DNA from: Vulcanimicrobiota bacterium
GTDB lineage: Bacteria > Vulcanimicrobiota > Vulcanimicrobiia > Vulcanimicrobiales > Vulcanimicrobiaceae
Length of the DNA: 64,000 nucleotides
Direction of reading: 5' to 3'
Assembly (NCBI GenBank): GCA_003140855.1
Contig: PLLF01000070.1
Span: 1 to 64,000, forward strand
Each line of letters opens with the position of its first letter. Position 1 is the stretch's first letter. Below the pieces are notes generated by a model. That model ran no database searches and was not told the DNA's origin. It saw only the letters and a program-made list of their open reading frames with translations. The translations under genes were made by a program, and so were the position numbers. Below, one piece after another: positions 8,426 to 16,585 of the stretch.

Positions 8426-9138
8426 AGCTCGACCTTTTTCGCGTGAGAGGCGAACGCAACGAGATCGCGGTGCTTCGTTATGAACCAAAGCGCGCGCGAG
8501 ATGTCTGGATCGTGGCCGGGCACGGATATTCGAGCTCGAAACAAAATCTCGATTTTCTTTGCTATTTTTTGGCAAGCCACGGTTACGGCGCGCTGAGCCT
8601 CGATTTTCCCGGGCACAAGCTCGGCGCCAGCGGCGGACGGCTTGAGAGCGTCGACGATCTGCTCGATGCGATGGGCAGCGTCATCGCGCATGCGCGCGAA
8701 ACGCAGCCGGGGCCACTCTATGCCATGGGCCACAGCATGGGAGCGATGACGGCGCTCTTTACCGCAGCGCGCGATCCGGGCATCGCCGGAACGATTGCCA
8801 TTACGACCGGCTTCGGGAGACCCCCGGCGCTGGATGCGTTGCGCGAAAAGGGCGTAACGGACTTTCGAGCTGCGTACGTCCACGGGCTGCCGCTGCCCGA
8901 ACTCGTGCGCGGCGTCGACGAGATGTTCCAGCAAGCGCTGCCGAAGCTCGCCGGCCGGCCGCAGCTTTACATTGCTGCCGAGCGCGATGCGATGGTCAGC
9001 CGCAAGAGTGTCGAAGAATTATATAACCGTGCGCACGAGCCAAAAACTTTCGTCACCATTGCGAGTGACCACACATCTGCGGCCGAGAACGCGCGCGGCG
9101 AAGTACTGCAATGGCTAAACAAACTGCATCCCCGATAG
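8422..9138 (+). CDS. Alpha/beta hydrolase
   Basis: 238 residues from the GTG at 8422; a second GTG at 8389 is possible. The oxyanion-loop segment VAGHGYSSSKQN, the nucleophile elbow GHSMGAM and a late SDHTSAAEN supplying the histidine make the usual serine-hydrolase triad likely, with an aspartate in AAERDAMV. The short length and acyl-esterase-like layout suggest a cytoplasmic esterase or lipase-like enzyme. The substrate is unknown. Coupling to moaE by GTGA is probably compaction rather than shared function. Confidence 0.85.
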   Translation: MKLDLFRVRGERNEIAVLRYEPKRARDVWIVAGHGYSSSKQNLDFLCYFLASHGYGALSLDFPGHKLGASGGRLESVDDLLDAMGSVIAHARETQPGPLYAMGHSMGAMTALFTAARDPGIAGTIAITTGFGRPPALDALREKGVTDFRAAYVHGLPLPELVRGVDEMFQQALPKLAGRPQLYIAAERDAMVSRKSVEELYNRAHEPKTFVTIASDHTSAAENARGEVLQWLNKLHPR

Positions 9139-9140
9139 AC

Positions 9141-9232
9141 CCCAAATCGCGAAAGCGATTCGGGGGCCCCTAAAGAGTTGAAAAGCACTCCGGCGCAAGC
9201 GCCTCCGCGCCCCCATGCGCAAAGCGCATGGG
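9141..9232. repeat. Cluster of three hairpin-forming inverted repeats (REP-like)
   Basis: Three stems lie in 92 bases: 9141-9150 with 9155-9164 (loop GAAA, nine of ten pairs), 9192-9196 with 9199-9203, and 9212-9219 with 9225-9232 (loop CAAAG, eight pairs). They sit between the hydrolase and moeB and run into the predicted moeB N-terminus. There is no T-run, so these look more like REP-type dispersed elements or mRNA-stability stems than a terminator. Confidence 0.55.
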
Positions 9233-10329
9233 TCCCCCAAGGGCTGCGGCGTTACAGCCGCCACCTGCTCATTCCCGAAGTCGGCGTGGCGGGGCAAGAG
9301 CGTTTAGCGCGTGCGCGCGTGCTGTGCGTCGGCGCGGGCGGATTGGGATCGCCCGCCTTACAGTATTTGGCTGCCGCCGGCGTCGGACGGATCGGGATCG
9401 TCGACGACGACGTCGTGGACGAGAGCAATCTCCAGCGCCAAACCCTGTATGCGACCGGTGATATCGGGAAGCGCAAAGCGGAGATTGCGGCACAGCGGGT
9501 GCGCGAGCTCAATCCGCTCACCGCGGCCGACGCAATCGCCGTTCGCTTCGATGCATCTAACGCGCGCGAACTCGTTCGATTGTATGACGTCGTGCTGGAT
9601 TGTACCGATCGTTTCGAAACGCGGTATATCGTGAATGACGCGTCCTGGCTGGAAGGCAAGCCGGACGTGTATGCTTCGATTTTTCGCTTTGACGGACAAG
9701 TCAGCGTTTTTTGGCGTGACCACGGACCGTGTTACCGCTGTTTGTTTTCGCAAGCTCCCCCCGCGGGCAGCGTGCCGACGTGCGCCGAGGGCGGAGTGCT
9801 CGGCGTGTTGGCCGGCATCACCGGAGCGTTTCAAGCCAACGAAGCGCTGAAGGTCGTGCTCGGAATCGGAGAACCGCTGTTGGCAAGGCTGCTGCTGATC
9901 GACGCGCTCGGCGCGCGCACGCGCGAAGTCGGCTTCGGTCGCGAACCGGACTGCGCGTTGTGCGGCGAGCGGCCGAGCGTTACCGAAGTGGCAGCCGAAG
10001 TCGCGGACGTTTCAGCGCCGGAGTTCGAAGAGATTGATTCCGCGCAACTGGACGAAGCGCTGCGTGACGCCGTTTTACTGGACGTTCGCGAACCGCACGA
10101 AGTGGTCTTCGGCGTTTTGGAGGGCGCGCTGCACATGCCCGCTTCGGATTTGCCGGAACGTCTGCACGAGCTCGATTCGGCCAAGTCCTATGTGGTGGCT
10201 TGCCGCATCGGCCAGAAATCGGCTTGGGCGACGCGCTTTTTGCGCGACGCCGGTTTCCGGCGCGTGCAGCATTTACGCGACGGGCTGCTGGCCTACGCGG
10301 CGCTGCATCCCGACTTCGAGTTTTTCTAG
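9178..10329 (+). CDS. moeB: MoeB-type sulfur-carrier adenylyltransferase with C-terminal rhodanese domain
   Basis: 383 residues from a TTG. The E1-like domain (about 25-255) has GAGGLGSPALQYLAAAG, IVDDDVVDESNLQRQ, the Zn pairs PCYRC and CALCG, and VPTCAEGGVLGVLAG. A rhodanese domain follows, with active-site loop VACRIGQKS (Cys about 342). This is the MoeBR/MOCS3-like arrangement: it adenylates the C-terminal glycine of MoaD (and perhaps ThiS-like carriers) and can pass persulfide sulfur to it. Conserved sequence begins only at LRRYSRHLLIPEVG; the first 20 residues are encoded by a hairpin repeat, so the true start is uncertain. Its stop overlaps the convergent phzF stop. Confidence 0.9.
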   Translation: MKSTPAQAPPRPHAQSAWVPQGLRRYSRHLLIPEVGVAGQERLARARVLCVGAGGLGSPALQYLAAAGVGRIGIVDDDVVDESNLQRQTLYATGDIGKRKAEIAAQRVRELNPLTAADAIAVRFDASNARELVRLYDVVLDCTDRFETRYIVNDASWLEGKPDVYASIFRFDGQVSVFWRDHGPCYRCLFSQAPPAGSVPTCAEGGVLGVLAGITGAFQANEALKVVLGIGEPLLARLLLIDALGARTREVGFGREPDCALCGERPSVTEVAAEVADVSAPEFEEIDSAQLDEALRDAVLLDVREPHEVVFGVLEGALHMPASDLPERLHELDSAKSYVVACRIGQKSAWATRFLRDAGFRRVQHLRDGLLAYAALHPDFEFF

Positions 10330-11195
10330 AAGTTAAACCGGCCTTCGCCCATGAGGATCGTTTGCCCGCCAACGTCGATATTCGGCGGCTCATTGCCTTC
10401 GATGCGCACGTGCAGGACGCTGCGCCGGCCCAGCTTCACGCCTTGTTCGCTGATGAAAGACTTGCGTTCCATGTCGATGGCGCCGTATTTTCGCAGGTAG
10501 GCAAAAAGCGGTCCGGTAGCGCTGCCGGTTGCAGGGTCTTCGGCGATGCCGCTCATCGGCGCGAACATGCGCGCGTACGTGCCGTTCTCGGCGAGGCAAA
10601 AGACGAACACGCCGGTAATGCGCGCTTCGATTGCGTCGCCGAGACGCGCGAGCGGAAACAATGCGCGATCGACGGCCGCGCGATCTTTGAGCGCGATGTA
10701 AAGAAACGGATTGCCGGCCGAAACAAGTTGCGGCGGCAGAGTTTCGTGCAGATCGGTTTGTTCCAGACCGATGGCGGCGGCGCAGCGCGCGCGATCGAGC
10801 TCTTGTTCGAAGGTGACCGGCGGGGTTCGCAGCCAGGCAAAGAGATTGCCGTCTTTGCGTTCCACGCGAACGGCAACGTCGCCGACGCGTTCCCCGAGCG
10901 CGAAGTGTTCCTGCGCCGGCGGAACCCATTTCAGAACCTCGGCGATTGCGAACGTCGCGCCAATCGTCGGATGGCCTGCAAACGCCATCTCCTGGCGAGG
11001 CGTAAAGATCCGCAGCTCGGCCGGGCGATTTGGATCGCTCGTGCGCTGCAAGAAAACCGTCTCGGCTACGTTCAGTTCGTTTGCGATCGTTTGCATGGTC
11101 CGGTCGTCCAGATGCTGCGAAACGACGGCCAGTTGATTTCCCGCAAACGCCTGCTCGGCAAAAACATCGAAAAGCAGATATGAAATCTGCGGCAT
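10326..11195 (-). CDS. PhzF-family epimerase/isomerase
   Basis: 289 residues; the ATG at 11195 has AGGAGG upstream. It has the diaminopimelate-epimerase-like two-lobed fold of PhzF proteins: FDVFAEQAFAGNQLAVV at the start, NVAETVFLQ with the catalytic glutamate (E45), the AFAGHPTIGATFAI substrate loop, and EDPATGSATGPLFAYL in the second lobe. No phenazine genes are present, so the substrate is unknown. The gene converges on moeB, the two stops sharing CTAG, and diverges from the aldo/keto reductase with only 17 bases between. Confidence 0.9.
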   Translation of the reverse strand: MPQISYLLFDVFAEQAFAGNQLAVVSQHLDDRTMQTIANELNVAETVFLQRTSDPNRPAELRIFTPRQEMAFAGHPTIGATFAIAEVLKWVPPAQEHFALGERVGDVAVRVERKDGNLFAWLRTPPVTFEQELDRARCAAAIGLEQTDLHETLPPQLVSAGNPFLYIALKDRAAVDRALFPLARLGDAIEARITGVFVFCLAENGTYARMFAPMSGIAEDPATGSATGPLFAYLRKYGAIDMERKSFISEQGVKLGRRSVLHVRIEGNEPPNIDVGGQTILMGEGRFNF

Positions 11196-11212
11196 AAAGA
11201 GAAGCCTCCTTG

Positions 11213-12061
11213 GTGATCCGCAAACCATTTGGCGGCGCCGGCGTTGCGGTCCCCGTCATCGGCCAAGGCACGTGGGACTTGCCCGAAAGCGGCCGCGACC
11301 GCGCCGAGGCGATGCGCGCGCTGCGCCGCGGTATCGAGTTGGGAATGACCCACATCGACACGGCAGAGATGTACGGCGCGGGTGCGGTCGAGGAGATGCT
11401 CCGCGAAGCGCTCTCGGGGATTCCGCGCGCGTCGCTCTTCATAACGAGCAAAGTTCTTCCGGAAAACGCCTCATATAAAGGAACGATGGCGGCGTGCGAT
11501 CGCACGCTCCGGCGGCTGCGCACGGACTACGTCGACCTGTATCTCTTGCACTGGCCGGGATCGCATCCGATCGCGGAGACGATGCGCGGACTCGAAGAGC
11601 TCGTCGCGCAGGGCAAAGCGCGTTACGTCGGCGTTAGTAATTTCGACGTTGAAGACGTGCGCGAAGCTCAGGCCGCATTGCGCAACGTCAAACTCGCTGC
11701 CAACGAAATATTCTATAGCTTGGTGGAACGCGGACCGGAGGTCCGGCTGATTCCATATTGCTTCGAGCACGGCATCGCCGTTATCGGTTACACGCCGTTC
11801 GGGCGCGGACGCGTGCTTAGGAAAGGCTCGCCGGGTGAGGCCGCGCTGCGGGAAATCGCTGAGAAGCACCGCAAGACTCCAAGGCAAGTCGTGCTGAATT
11901 TCTTGACGCGCGAACCCAGCCTCTTCGCGATCCCGAAAGCTTCCAATGTTGCACACGCCGAGGAGAATGCGGGCGGCGCCGGCTGGCAACTCGATCAAAC
12001 GGACCTCGAGCAGATCGATGCGGTCTTTCCAGTAGTGGAGGGACCGCTTGCGACGGTATGA
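11213..12061 (+). CDS. Aldo/keto reductase
   Basis: 282 residues from the GTG at 11213 (a TTG at 11210 is also in frame). This is an NADPH-dependent TIM-barrel oxidoreductase. The tetrad is visible: D49 and Y54 in HIDTAEMYG, K80 in ITSKVLP, H113 in LYLLHWPG. GVSNFDVEDV and a C-terminal AIPKASNVAHAEENAG nucleotide-binding segment complete it. The substrate is unknown. It overlaps queG by 14 bases, so the two are probably co-transcribed. Confidence 0.93.
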   Translation: MIRKPFGGAGVAVPVIGQGTWDLPESGRDRAEAMRALRRGIELGMTHIDTAEMYGAGAVEEMLREALSGIPRASLFITSKVLPENASYKGTMAACDRTLRRLRTDYVDLYLLHWPGSHPIAETMRGLEELVAQGKARYVGVSNFDVEDVREAQAALRNVKLAANEIFYSLVERGPEVRLIPYCFEHGIAVIGYTPFGRGRVLRKGSPGEAALREIAEKHRKTPRQVVLNFLTREPSLFAIPKASNVAHAEENAGGAGWQLDQTDLEQIDAVFPVVEGPLATV

Positions 12062-13178
12062 CCCGGCTGCGATAAAACAGCTCGCGCGCAATGCGGCGCT
12101 GAACCTCGGAGCGACCGACGTGCGCATAGCGGCCGCCGCGGACGCGGGCGAAGTACGCCGGGCGCTGCACGAATCGTTTACGCGAGGCGATCTGGCGACA
12201 TGGCCATACGACGACGCGTATGCGGCGAAAGCCGCGGATCCGTCACACGTGCTCGCCGGGGCGCGCAGCGTGATCTGCATAGCGATTCTATACGAGGCGC
12301 ACGTGCCTGAAGTGCGTCCTAACGAAGGCCGCGTTTCAAATTACGTCGGGTCCGGCGATTATCACCACCGCGTGAAAAAGCTCTTGCGGGACGTCGCGGA
12401 TCGGATCGATTCGGAGGCCGGCGAAAGCGTCACGGCGATCGCCTGTGACACGAAGCCGATTGCCGAGCGCGCGTTTGCAGCGCGGGCGGGCTTAGGGTGG
12501 ATCGGCAAACACACCAACCTCATATCCCCGGTGTCGGGTTCGTTTGTTTTCTTAGGCGAGATTGTGACCACGCTCGATCTCCCGCCCGATCCTCCGCTGC
12601 GCAAATCATGCGGCTCGTGCACGCGCTGCATCCCCGCGTGTCCGACCGGTGCGCTACGCGGCGACTACACGATCGATGCTACGCGCTGCATAGCGGATCT
12701 GACGCAGCGCACCGATGCGATTCCGCGCGCGATGCGTCCGCTGATCGGCACCTGGGTATGGGGCTGCGATCTGTGCCAGCTGGCGTGCCCGCCGAACAGC
12801 GTCGTGGTGAGTTCGTCGAAGGCCTCAAAAGAAACGCCCACGCCTGAACTCGTACGTTTGTTGCGTTTGCGCAGCGGCGAGTTCAAGAAGAAGTACGCGC
12901 GCTCGGCGATGGGCTGGCGCGGCGGCGCGATACTGCGGCGAAATGCCGCGGTAGCTCTGGGCAACGCGCTCGATCGTTCGGCGGTCCCCGCGCTTGCCGA
13001 ATCATTGAACCGCGATCCGCATGCGCTCGTCCGCTCTCACGCTGCCTGGGCGCTCGGCCGCATCGGGTCCCCTTCGGCGCTCTCGGAATTACGGGCGCGC
13101 GGCACAATTGAAGCCGACGCGGCGGTCCGGGAAGAGATCGCGGCCGCGCTGGAACCGTTTGCGAAGGCGCGGCGTTAG
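12048..13178 (+). CDS. queG: Epoxyqueuosine reductase QueG
   Basis: 376 residues from the TTG at 12048 with GGAGGGA just upstream. This is a cobalamin- and iron-sulfur-dependent enzyme that finishes queuosine in the tRNA wobble position. The sequence shows D134 in ACDTKP, RAGLGWIGKHTNLI, the first cluster CGSCTRCIPACPTGAL (C188-C198), and the second set in WGCDLCQLACPPN. The C-terminal HEAT-like part (AVALGNALDRSAVPAL, SHAAWALGRIGSPSAL) fits the long QueG form that binds tRNA. Cobalamin use agrees with the corrinoid adenosyltransferase at 32.5 kb. Confidence 0.95.
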   Translation: MRRYDPAAIKQLARNAALNLGATDVRIAAAADAGEVRRALHESFTRGDLATWPYDDAYAAKAADPSHVLAGARSVICIAILYEAHVPEVRPNEGRVSNYVGSGDYHHRVKKLLRDVADRIDSEAGESVTAIACDTKPIAERAFAARAGLGWIGKHTNLISPVSGSFVFLGEIVTTLDLPPDPPLRKSCGSCTRCIPACPTGALRGDYTIDATRCIADLTQRTDAIPRAMRPLIGTWVWGCDLCQLACPPNSVVVSSSKASKETPTPELVRLLRLRSGEFKKKYARSAMGWRGGAILRRNAAVALGNALDRSAVPALAESLNRDPHALVRSHAAWALGRIGSPSALSELRARGTIEADAAVREEIAAALEPFAKARR

Positions 13179-13185
13179 AGCTGGC

Positions 13186-13827
13186 GTGTCTATTGCACGC
13201 CTATCCACCGCCTTTGCCGCAGCTACGGCGCTCTTGCTTGTAGCGGCCCCCTCGGGACGAGCCGCGACGCCTTCGAGCCAAGTGCTGCAGCGTCTTATCG
13301 CGCTAAATGCAGGTTTGCGCAGCTACACGGCCAGTATCGGCGCCGACGTCGTCATGCATTCGTTTCCTTATTTGAGCGCGTCTGTAAGCGGGATGTACTA
13401 CCATAAGGAGCCGAGCAAAGACAAGGTGGTCTTTACCAGCGGTCTGCCGTTTATCGCCAAACAGTTCAGCAACGTGTATCCGCACGTCGAAAGCCCCGCG
13501 CGCTGGAACGACGTCTACGTCATGTCGGTCGAACGCGACGACGGAACATACACCACCTTCAAGCTCGTTCCGCGCTCACCCGGGCGGATCGATCATATCG
13601 ATGCGAAGATCGCCGACAAAACCGGCGAACTCGCGCAACTGCGCTGGAATTACATCGACAACAGCTATGCGGCGCTCAACCAAACCTACGGAAAGGTCGG
13701 CCCTTTTCGGCTAGTCACGCATGAAAGCGGCCACTTCGAAGATCCGAACTATAACGCCGATCTCACCTCGACGTTCAGCAACTTTAAACTGAACGCGCCG
13801 ATCCCGGACTCGACCTTTAGCAGTTAG
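13186..13827 (+). CDS. Secreted LolA-like/outer-membrane lipoprotein-sorting-like protein
   Basis: 213 residues from the GTG at 13186, eight bases after queG. The signal peptide is about residues 1-28 (FAAATALLLVAAPSGRAA). The mature domain starts LQRLIALNAGLRSYTASIGADV and alternates strands with YYHKEPSKDKVVF. That pattern is like the half-barrel of LolA/DUF-type carriers, in which hydrophobic strands line a lipid pocket. The assignment rests on this pattern only and could be wrong. A strong hairpin follows the stop. Confidence 0.65.
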   Translation: MSIARLSTAFAAATALLLVAAPSGRAATPSSQVLQRLIALNAGLRSYTASIGADVVMHSFPYLSASVSGMYYHKEPSKDKVVFTSGLPFIAKQFSNVYPHVESPARWNDVYVMSVERDDGTYTTFKLVPRSPGRIDHIDAKIADKTGELAQLRWNYIDNSYAALNQTYGKVGPFRLVTHESGHFEDPNYNADLTSTFSNFKLNAPIPDSTFSS

Positions 13828-13834
13828 CTTTAGA

Positions 13835-13856
13835 CTGGCGGCTGGCCAGCCGTCAG
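13835..13856. repeat. Perfect-type inverted repeat after the LolA-like gene
   Basis: Arms 13835-13843 and 13848-13856 pair with one G-U around a GGCC loop; a weaker stem (13887-13890 with 13895-13898) follows before moaA. No run of T follows, so intrinsic termination is doubtful. It may be a transcript-stabilising stem or part of a dispersed repeat. Confidence 0.5.
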
Positions 13857-13911
13857 CCCAAGTTAGTCAAGCAAGTCGAGGGTCCGCCGCGCACGCGGGG
13901 AATGACACTGC

Positions 13912-14928
13912 GTGGCCCTGACGACCATCGATCTGATTCAAGCACCGCTGGCCGATCAATTCAACCGGCCGATTACGTATTTGCGCATTTCGGTGACCGA
14001 CAAGTGCAACTTGCGGTGCGTGTATTGCATGCCCGAGACCGGGTTGCAATGGCTGCCGAAAGGCGAGATTCTAACCTACGAGGAGATCGCGGAGCTGGTT
14101 CGCGCCGCGGCGTCGGCCGGCGTGCGCAGCATCCGCCTGACCGGCGGCGAGCCGCTGATCCGGCGCGACTTGCACCGCTTGGTCGCGGCGATAAACGCAG
14201 TCGAAGGCATCGAGGACATCTCGCTTTCCACCAACGGATTGCTGCTGGCGGAACAAATCGAAGCACTAAAGTCAGCGGGACTGCGCCGCGTGAACGTCTC
14301 GCTGGACACGCTTCGGCCCGACCGTTTCGAAGCGATCGCGCGGCGGCCGGGTTTGGATCGCGTCCTGGCCGGAATCGATGCTGCCATCGCTCATGACATG
14401 GCGCCGGTAAAAATAAACGTGGTCGTAATGCGCGGGCAAAACGACGATGAAATCGCGGACCTTGCGGAATGGACGAAGCGGCAGCCCGTCTTCGTGCGCT
14501 TCATCGAAGTGATGCCGGTGCATGAAAACGTTGGCCTGCAGCGTGATTCATATGTGAGCTCGGACGAAATCCTGGAGCGCATTGGAGCGATCGGAGATTT
14601 GCACCCGTCGATCGGCCCGGGCGGAAATGGCCCGGCGCGATATTTCTCGTTCGACGGTGCGCCGGGCGCGCTCGGCGTTATCAGCCCGCTCTCGCACGAT
14701 TACTGCGAGCGCTGCAATCGCGTGCGCCTTACGGCCGACGGCCGCTTGCGCCTTTGCCTCTTCGGCGACCATGAGATCGACTTGCGGACGCCGCTCCGCA
14801 ACGGCGCTTCGACCGAAGGCCTCGTCGACATTCTGCGCTCCGCGATGCTCATCAAACCCGAACGGCATCATCTACGCCTGGGCGAGACGTCCTCGCGGAT
14901 GCGGGCTTTTTCCGAAATCGGCGGCTAG
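13912..14928 (+). CDS. moaA: GTP 3',8-cyclase MoaA (molybdenum cofactor biosynthesis)
   Basis: 338 residues from the GTG at 13912. It is a radical SAM enzyme that with MoaC turns GTP into cyclic pyranopterin monophosphate. The SAM cluster motif is in DKCNLRCVYCMPE, followed by RLTGGEPLIRRDL and SLSTNGLLL. The C-terminal auxiliary cluster cysteines are in YCERCNRVRLTADGRLRLC. The terminal GG (SEIGG), which the family uses in catalysis, is present. No moaC is in the window. It lies 5.5 kb from moaD and moaE. Confidence 0.96.
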   Translation: MALTTIDLIQAPLADQFNRPITYLRISVTDKCNLRCVYCMPETGLQWLPKGEILTYEEIAELVRAAASAGVRSIRLTGGEPLIRRDLHRLVAAINAVEGIEDISLSTNGLLLAEQIEALKSAGLRRVNVSLDTLRPDRFEAIARRPGLDRVLAGIDAAIAHDMAPVKINVVVMRGQNDDEIADLAEWTKRQPVFVRFIEVMPVHENVGLQRDSYVSSDEILERIGAIGDLHPSIGPGGNGPARYFSFDGAPGALGVISPLSHDYCERCNRVRLTADGRLRLCLFGDHEIDLRTPLRNGASTEGLVDILRSAMLIKPERHHLRLGETSSRMRAFSEIGG

Positions 14929-14953
14929 AGCCTGTCCTGAGCCTGGCGAAGGG
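14928..14953. repeat. Dispersed-repeat-like sequence after moaA
   Basis: The segment starting at the moaA stop has CCTGTCCTGAGCCTGGCGAAGG at its core. From memory this resembles the short repeat whose complement reads CCTTCG-CAGGCTCAGG and which is scattered through many high-GC genomes. Whether other copies occur in this genome cannot be seen here. Confidence 0.45.
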
Positions 14954-15007
14954 AAGGGTCACAACCGGCCCAAGCCGGACGTTACCAGCCAAAGGGGGCC
15001 CTGAAGC

Positions 15008-15526
15008 ATGGAGCAGGTCTACCTCGTCGCCGGCACGTCGGCCGCGCAAAGCCGAGTCGAAGCGCTCGTTCGCGAGCATCAGACCAAGCTCGCGCGTTAC
15101 GTGCGCCGGATGGTCGGAGATGCGGACGTCGCGCTCGACATAGCACAGGACGTTTTCTTCAGCGCGTACCGCACGCTCCAACGCGAGCCGGAACGTCCGC
15201 TAACCGCGGGCTGGCTCTACAAGACCGCGACGAATACGGCCATCTCTTATCTGCGCAGGAAGAAGATCTTGCGCTTCATGTCCCTCGATCGGGAACACGA
15301 CGTGCGCTCGCTGCGCATCGACGAACGCAGCGCGGCCTCGATCGATCTGCAAGCGGCGATGCGCCGCCTGCCGGCGGAACAAGCCGCCGCGATTATGTTG
15401 ACGAGCTACGCCGGGTACTCGTCGCAGGAAGCTGCGGCGATCCTCGGGACGAGCGCGGATGCGATCCGCCAGCGCGTTTGCCGCGCGCTGCGAACGCTGC
15501 GCGCCGTGATGATGGAAAACGCGTAA
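15008..15526 (+). CDS. ECF-type RNA polymerase sigma factor
   Basis: 172 residues. Region 2 is ARYVRRMVGDADVALDIAQDVFFSAY (about 31-56), with the -10 recognition helix next. A linker leads to region 4, LPAEQAAAIMLTSYAGYSSQEAAAILGTSADAIRQRVCRAL (about 121-161), with the -35 recognition helix. There is no region 1.1 or 3. It is followed after a strong AAGGAG by a membrane zinc-finger anti-sigma protein, the usual arrangement for envelope-stress or oxidative-stress ECF factors. Cytochrome c and photolyase genes downstream are likely targets. Confidence 0.92.
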   Translation: MEQVYLVAGTSAAQSRVEALVREHQTKLARYVRRMVGDADVALDIAQDVFFSAYRTLQREPERPLTAGWLYKTATNTAISYLRRKKILRFMSLDREHDVRSLRIDERSAASIDLQAAMRRLPAEQAAAIMLTSYAGYSSQEAAAILGTSADAIRQRVCRALRTLRAVMMENA

Positions 15527-15536
15527 GGAGAATCTG

Positions 15537-16541
15537 CTGCACAAAGCAATCGAGATCATAGCCGGTGCGATCGCGCTTGGTGAAGCAACCGATGCGGACA
15601 GCCGGAAGTATCGCGAACACATCGCGCTCTGCGCGGAGTGCTTGAGCGAGCTCGGCGGCGAGCACGAGCTCACACGCACCGCTGCGGGCATCGGATCGGC
15701 TCGCGAGAGCGAAGTTTGGAATCCGGAATTGGGGAATGTGTTCCGTCGCCGCGCGCGTGGTCTTTCGCCGGTTGTGCGCTTTGCGGCCGCTTTTGCCGTA
15801 ACGTTCGCGTGTGCTGCCGCCACGCTGCATTATTTCACGCTACCGGTGCGCACTGCCCCCGAGGCTGTAACCGTTGCCACGGCGAGCGCAACCGCGCACC
15901 GCGCAAACGGACCGGCGGCGCCGCAAGGCCAGCGTAAGCTGGTCGTTTACCACAACGTTGTGCAGATCGCGCGCGGTCCGCTCAGCGCCGCGGAATCGGC
16001 GCGCACGGATAATTCACAAGCCCCCGCCAAGCCGTCGGAGATCGCGGCGGTAACCGTATATCCGCAAATCGCGCCGCCGAGCAAGAATCGCGCGAGCATA
16101 CCCGTGTGGCGCGACCCGGTGTGGCGGACCGTATCGAGGATGACGACGACGTCGCTCAGCGAAACCGCGCCGCAACGCGTCAGCAGCGCTGAATCGCTGC
16201 AACTCGGTTCGCAACTCCAGTCGGCAACGACCGACGCCGGCCCGCTCGGCGGTGAGACGGCGATCAATCCGCAGCCGCCGATGATTGCATATTCCGAAGG
16301 CGCCGAAGGCACGACCGCATTCGAAGTATTGATCGACGAACGCGGCACGCCCACGAAGTGCGTCATCACGAAGCCTGCGGGCTACCGCTTTCTTGACGAA
16401 GCGGTTTGCAAGGCTGCAATGAAAGCACGCTATTCGCCCAAGACCGTCGACGGCCGAGCCGTCCCCGGTGTATACCGCGATGCGTTCACTTTCCGCATAA
16501 GTTCCGACGCCAGCGACGGACTGCCCAAACCCATTCATTAG
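15537..16541 (+). CDS. Membrane anti-sigma factor (zinc-finger) fused to a TonB C-terminal domain; CTG start
   Basis: 334 residues if translation starts at the CTG at 15537, six bases after AAGGAG (15525-15530). No ATG, GTG or TTG exists in frame before 15642, and starting there would remove the zinc-binding motif. Residues H28, C32 and C35 (HIALCAEC) match the HxxxCxxC anti-sigma signature. One membrane helix follows (about 79-99, VVRFAAAFAVTFACAAATL), then a long proline- and alanine-rich spacer. The end is a TonB/energy-transducing C-terminal domain (FEVLIDERGTPTKCVITKPAG ... AMKARYSPKTVDGRAVPG). The layout suggests an envelope signal sensed in the periplasm and passed to the ECF sigma factor. 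Confidence 0.82.
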   Translation: MHKAIEIIAGAIALGEATDADSRKYREHIALCAECLSELGGEHELTRTAAGIGSARESEVWNPELGNVFRRRARGLSPVVRFAAAFAVTFACAAATLHYFTLPVRTAPEAVTVATASATAHRANGPAAPQGQRKLVVYHNVVQIARGPLSAAESARTDNSQAPAKPSEIAAVTVYPQIAPPSKNRASIPVWRDPVWRTVSRMTTTSLSETAPQRVSSAESLQLGSQLQSATTDAGPLGGETAINPQPPMIAYSEGAEGTTAFEVLIDERGTPTKCVITKPAGYRFLDEAVCKAAMKARYSPKTVDGRAVPGVYRDAFTFRISSDASDGLPKPIH

Positions 16542-16585
16542 CGCGACCCGGGAGAACGCTCGCATTTAGCAAAAACCGCGACGCA

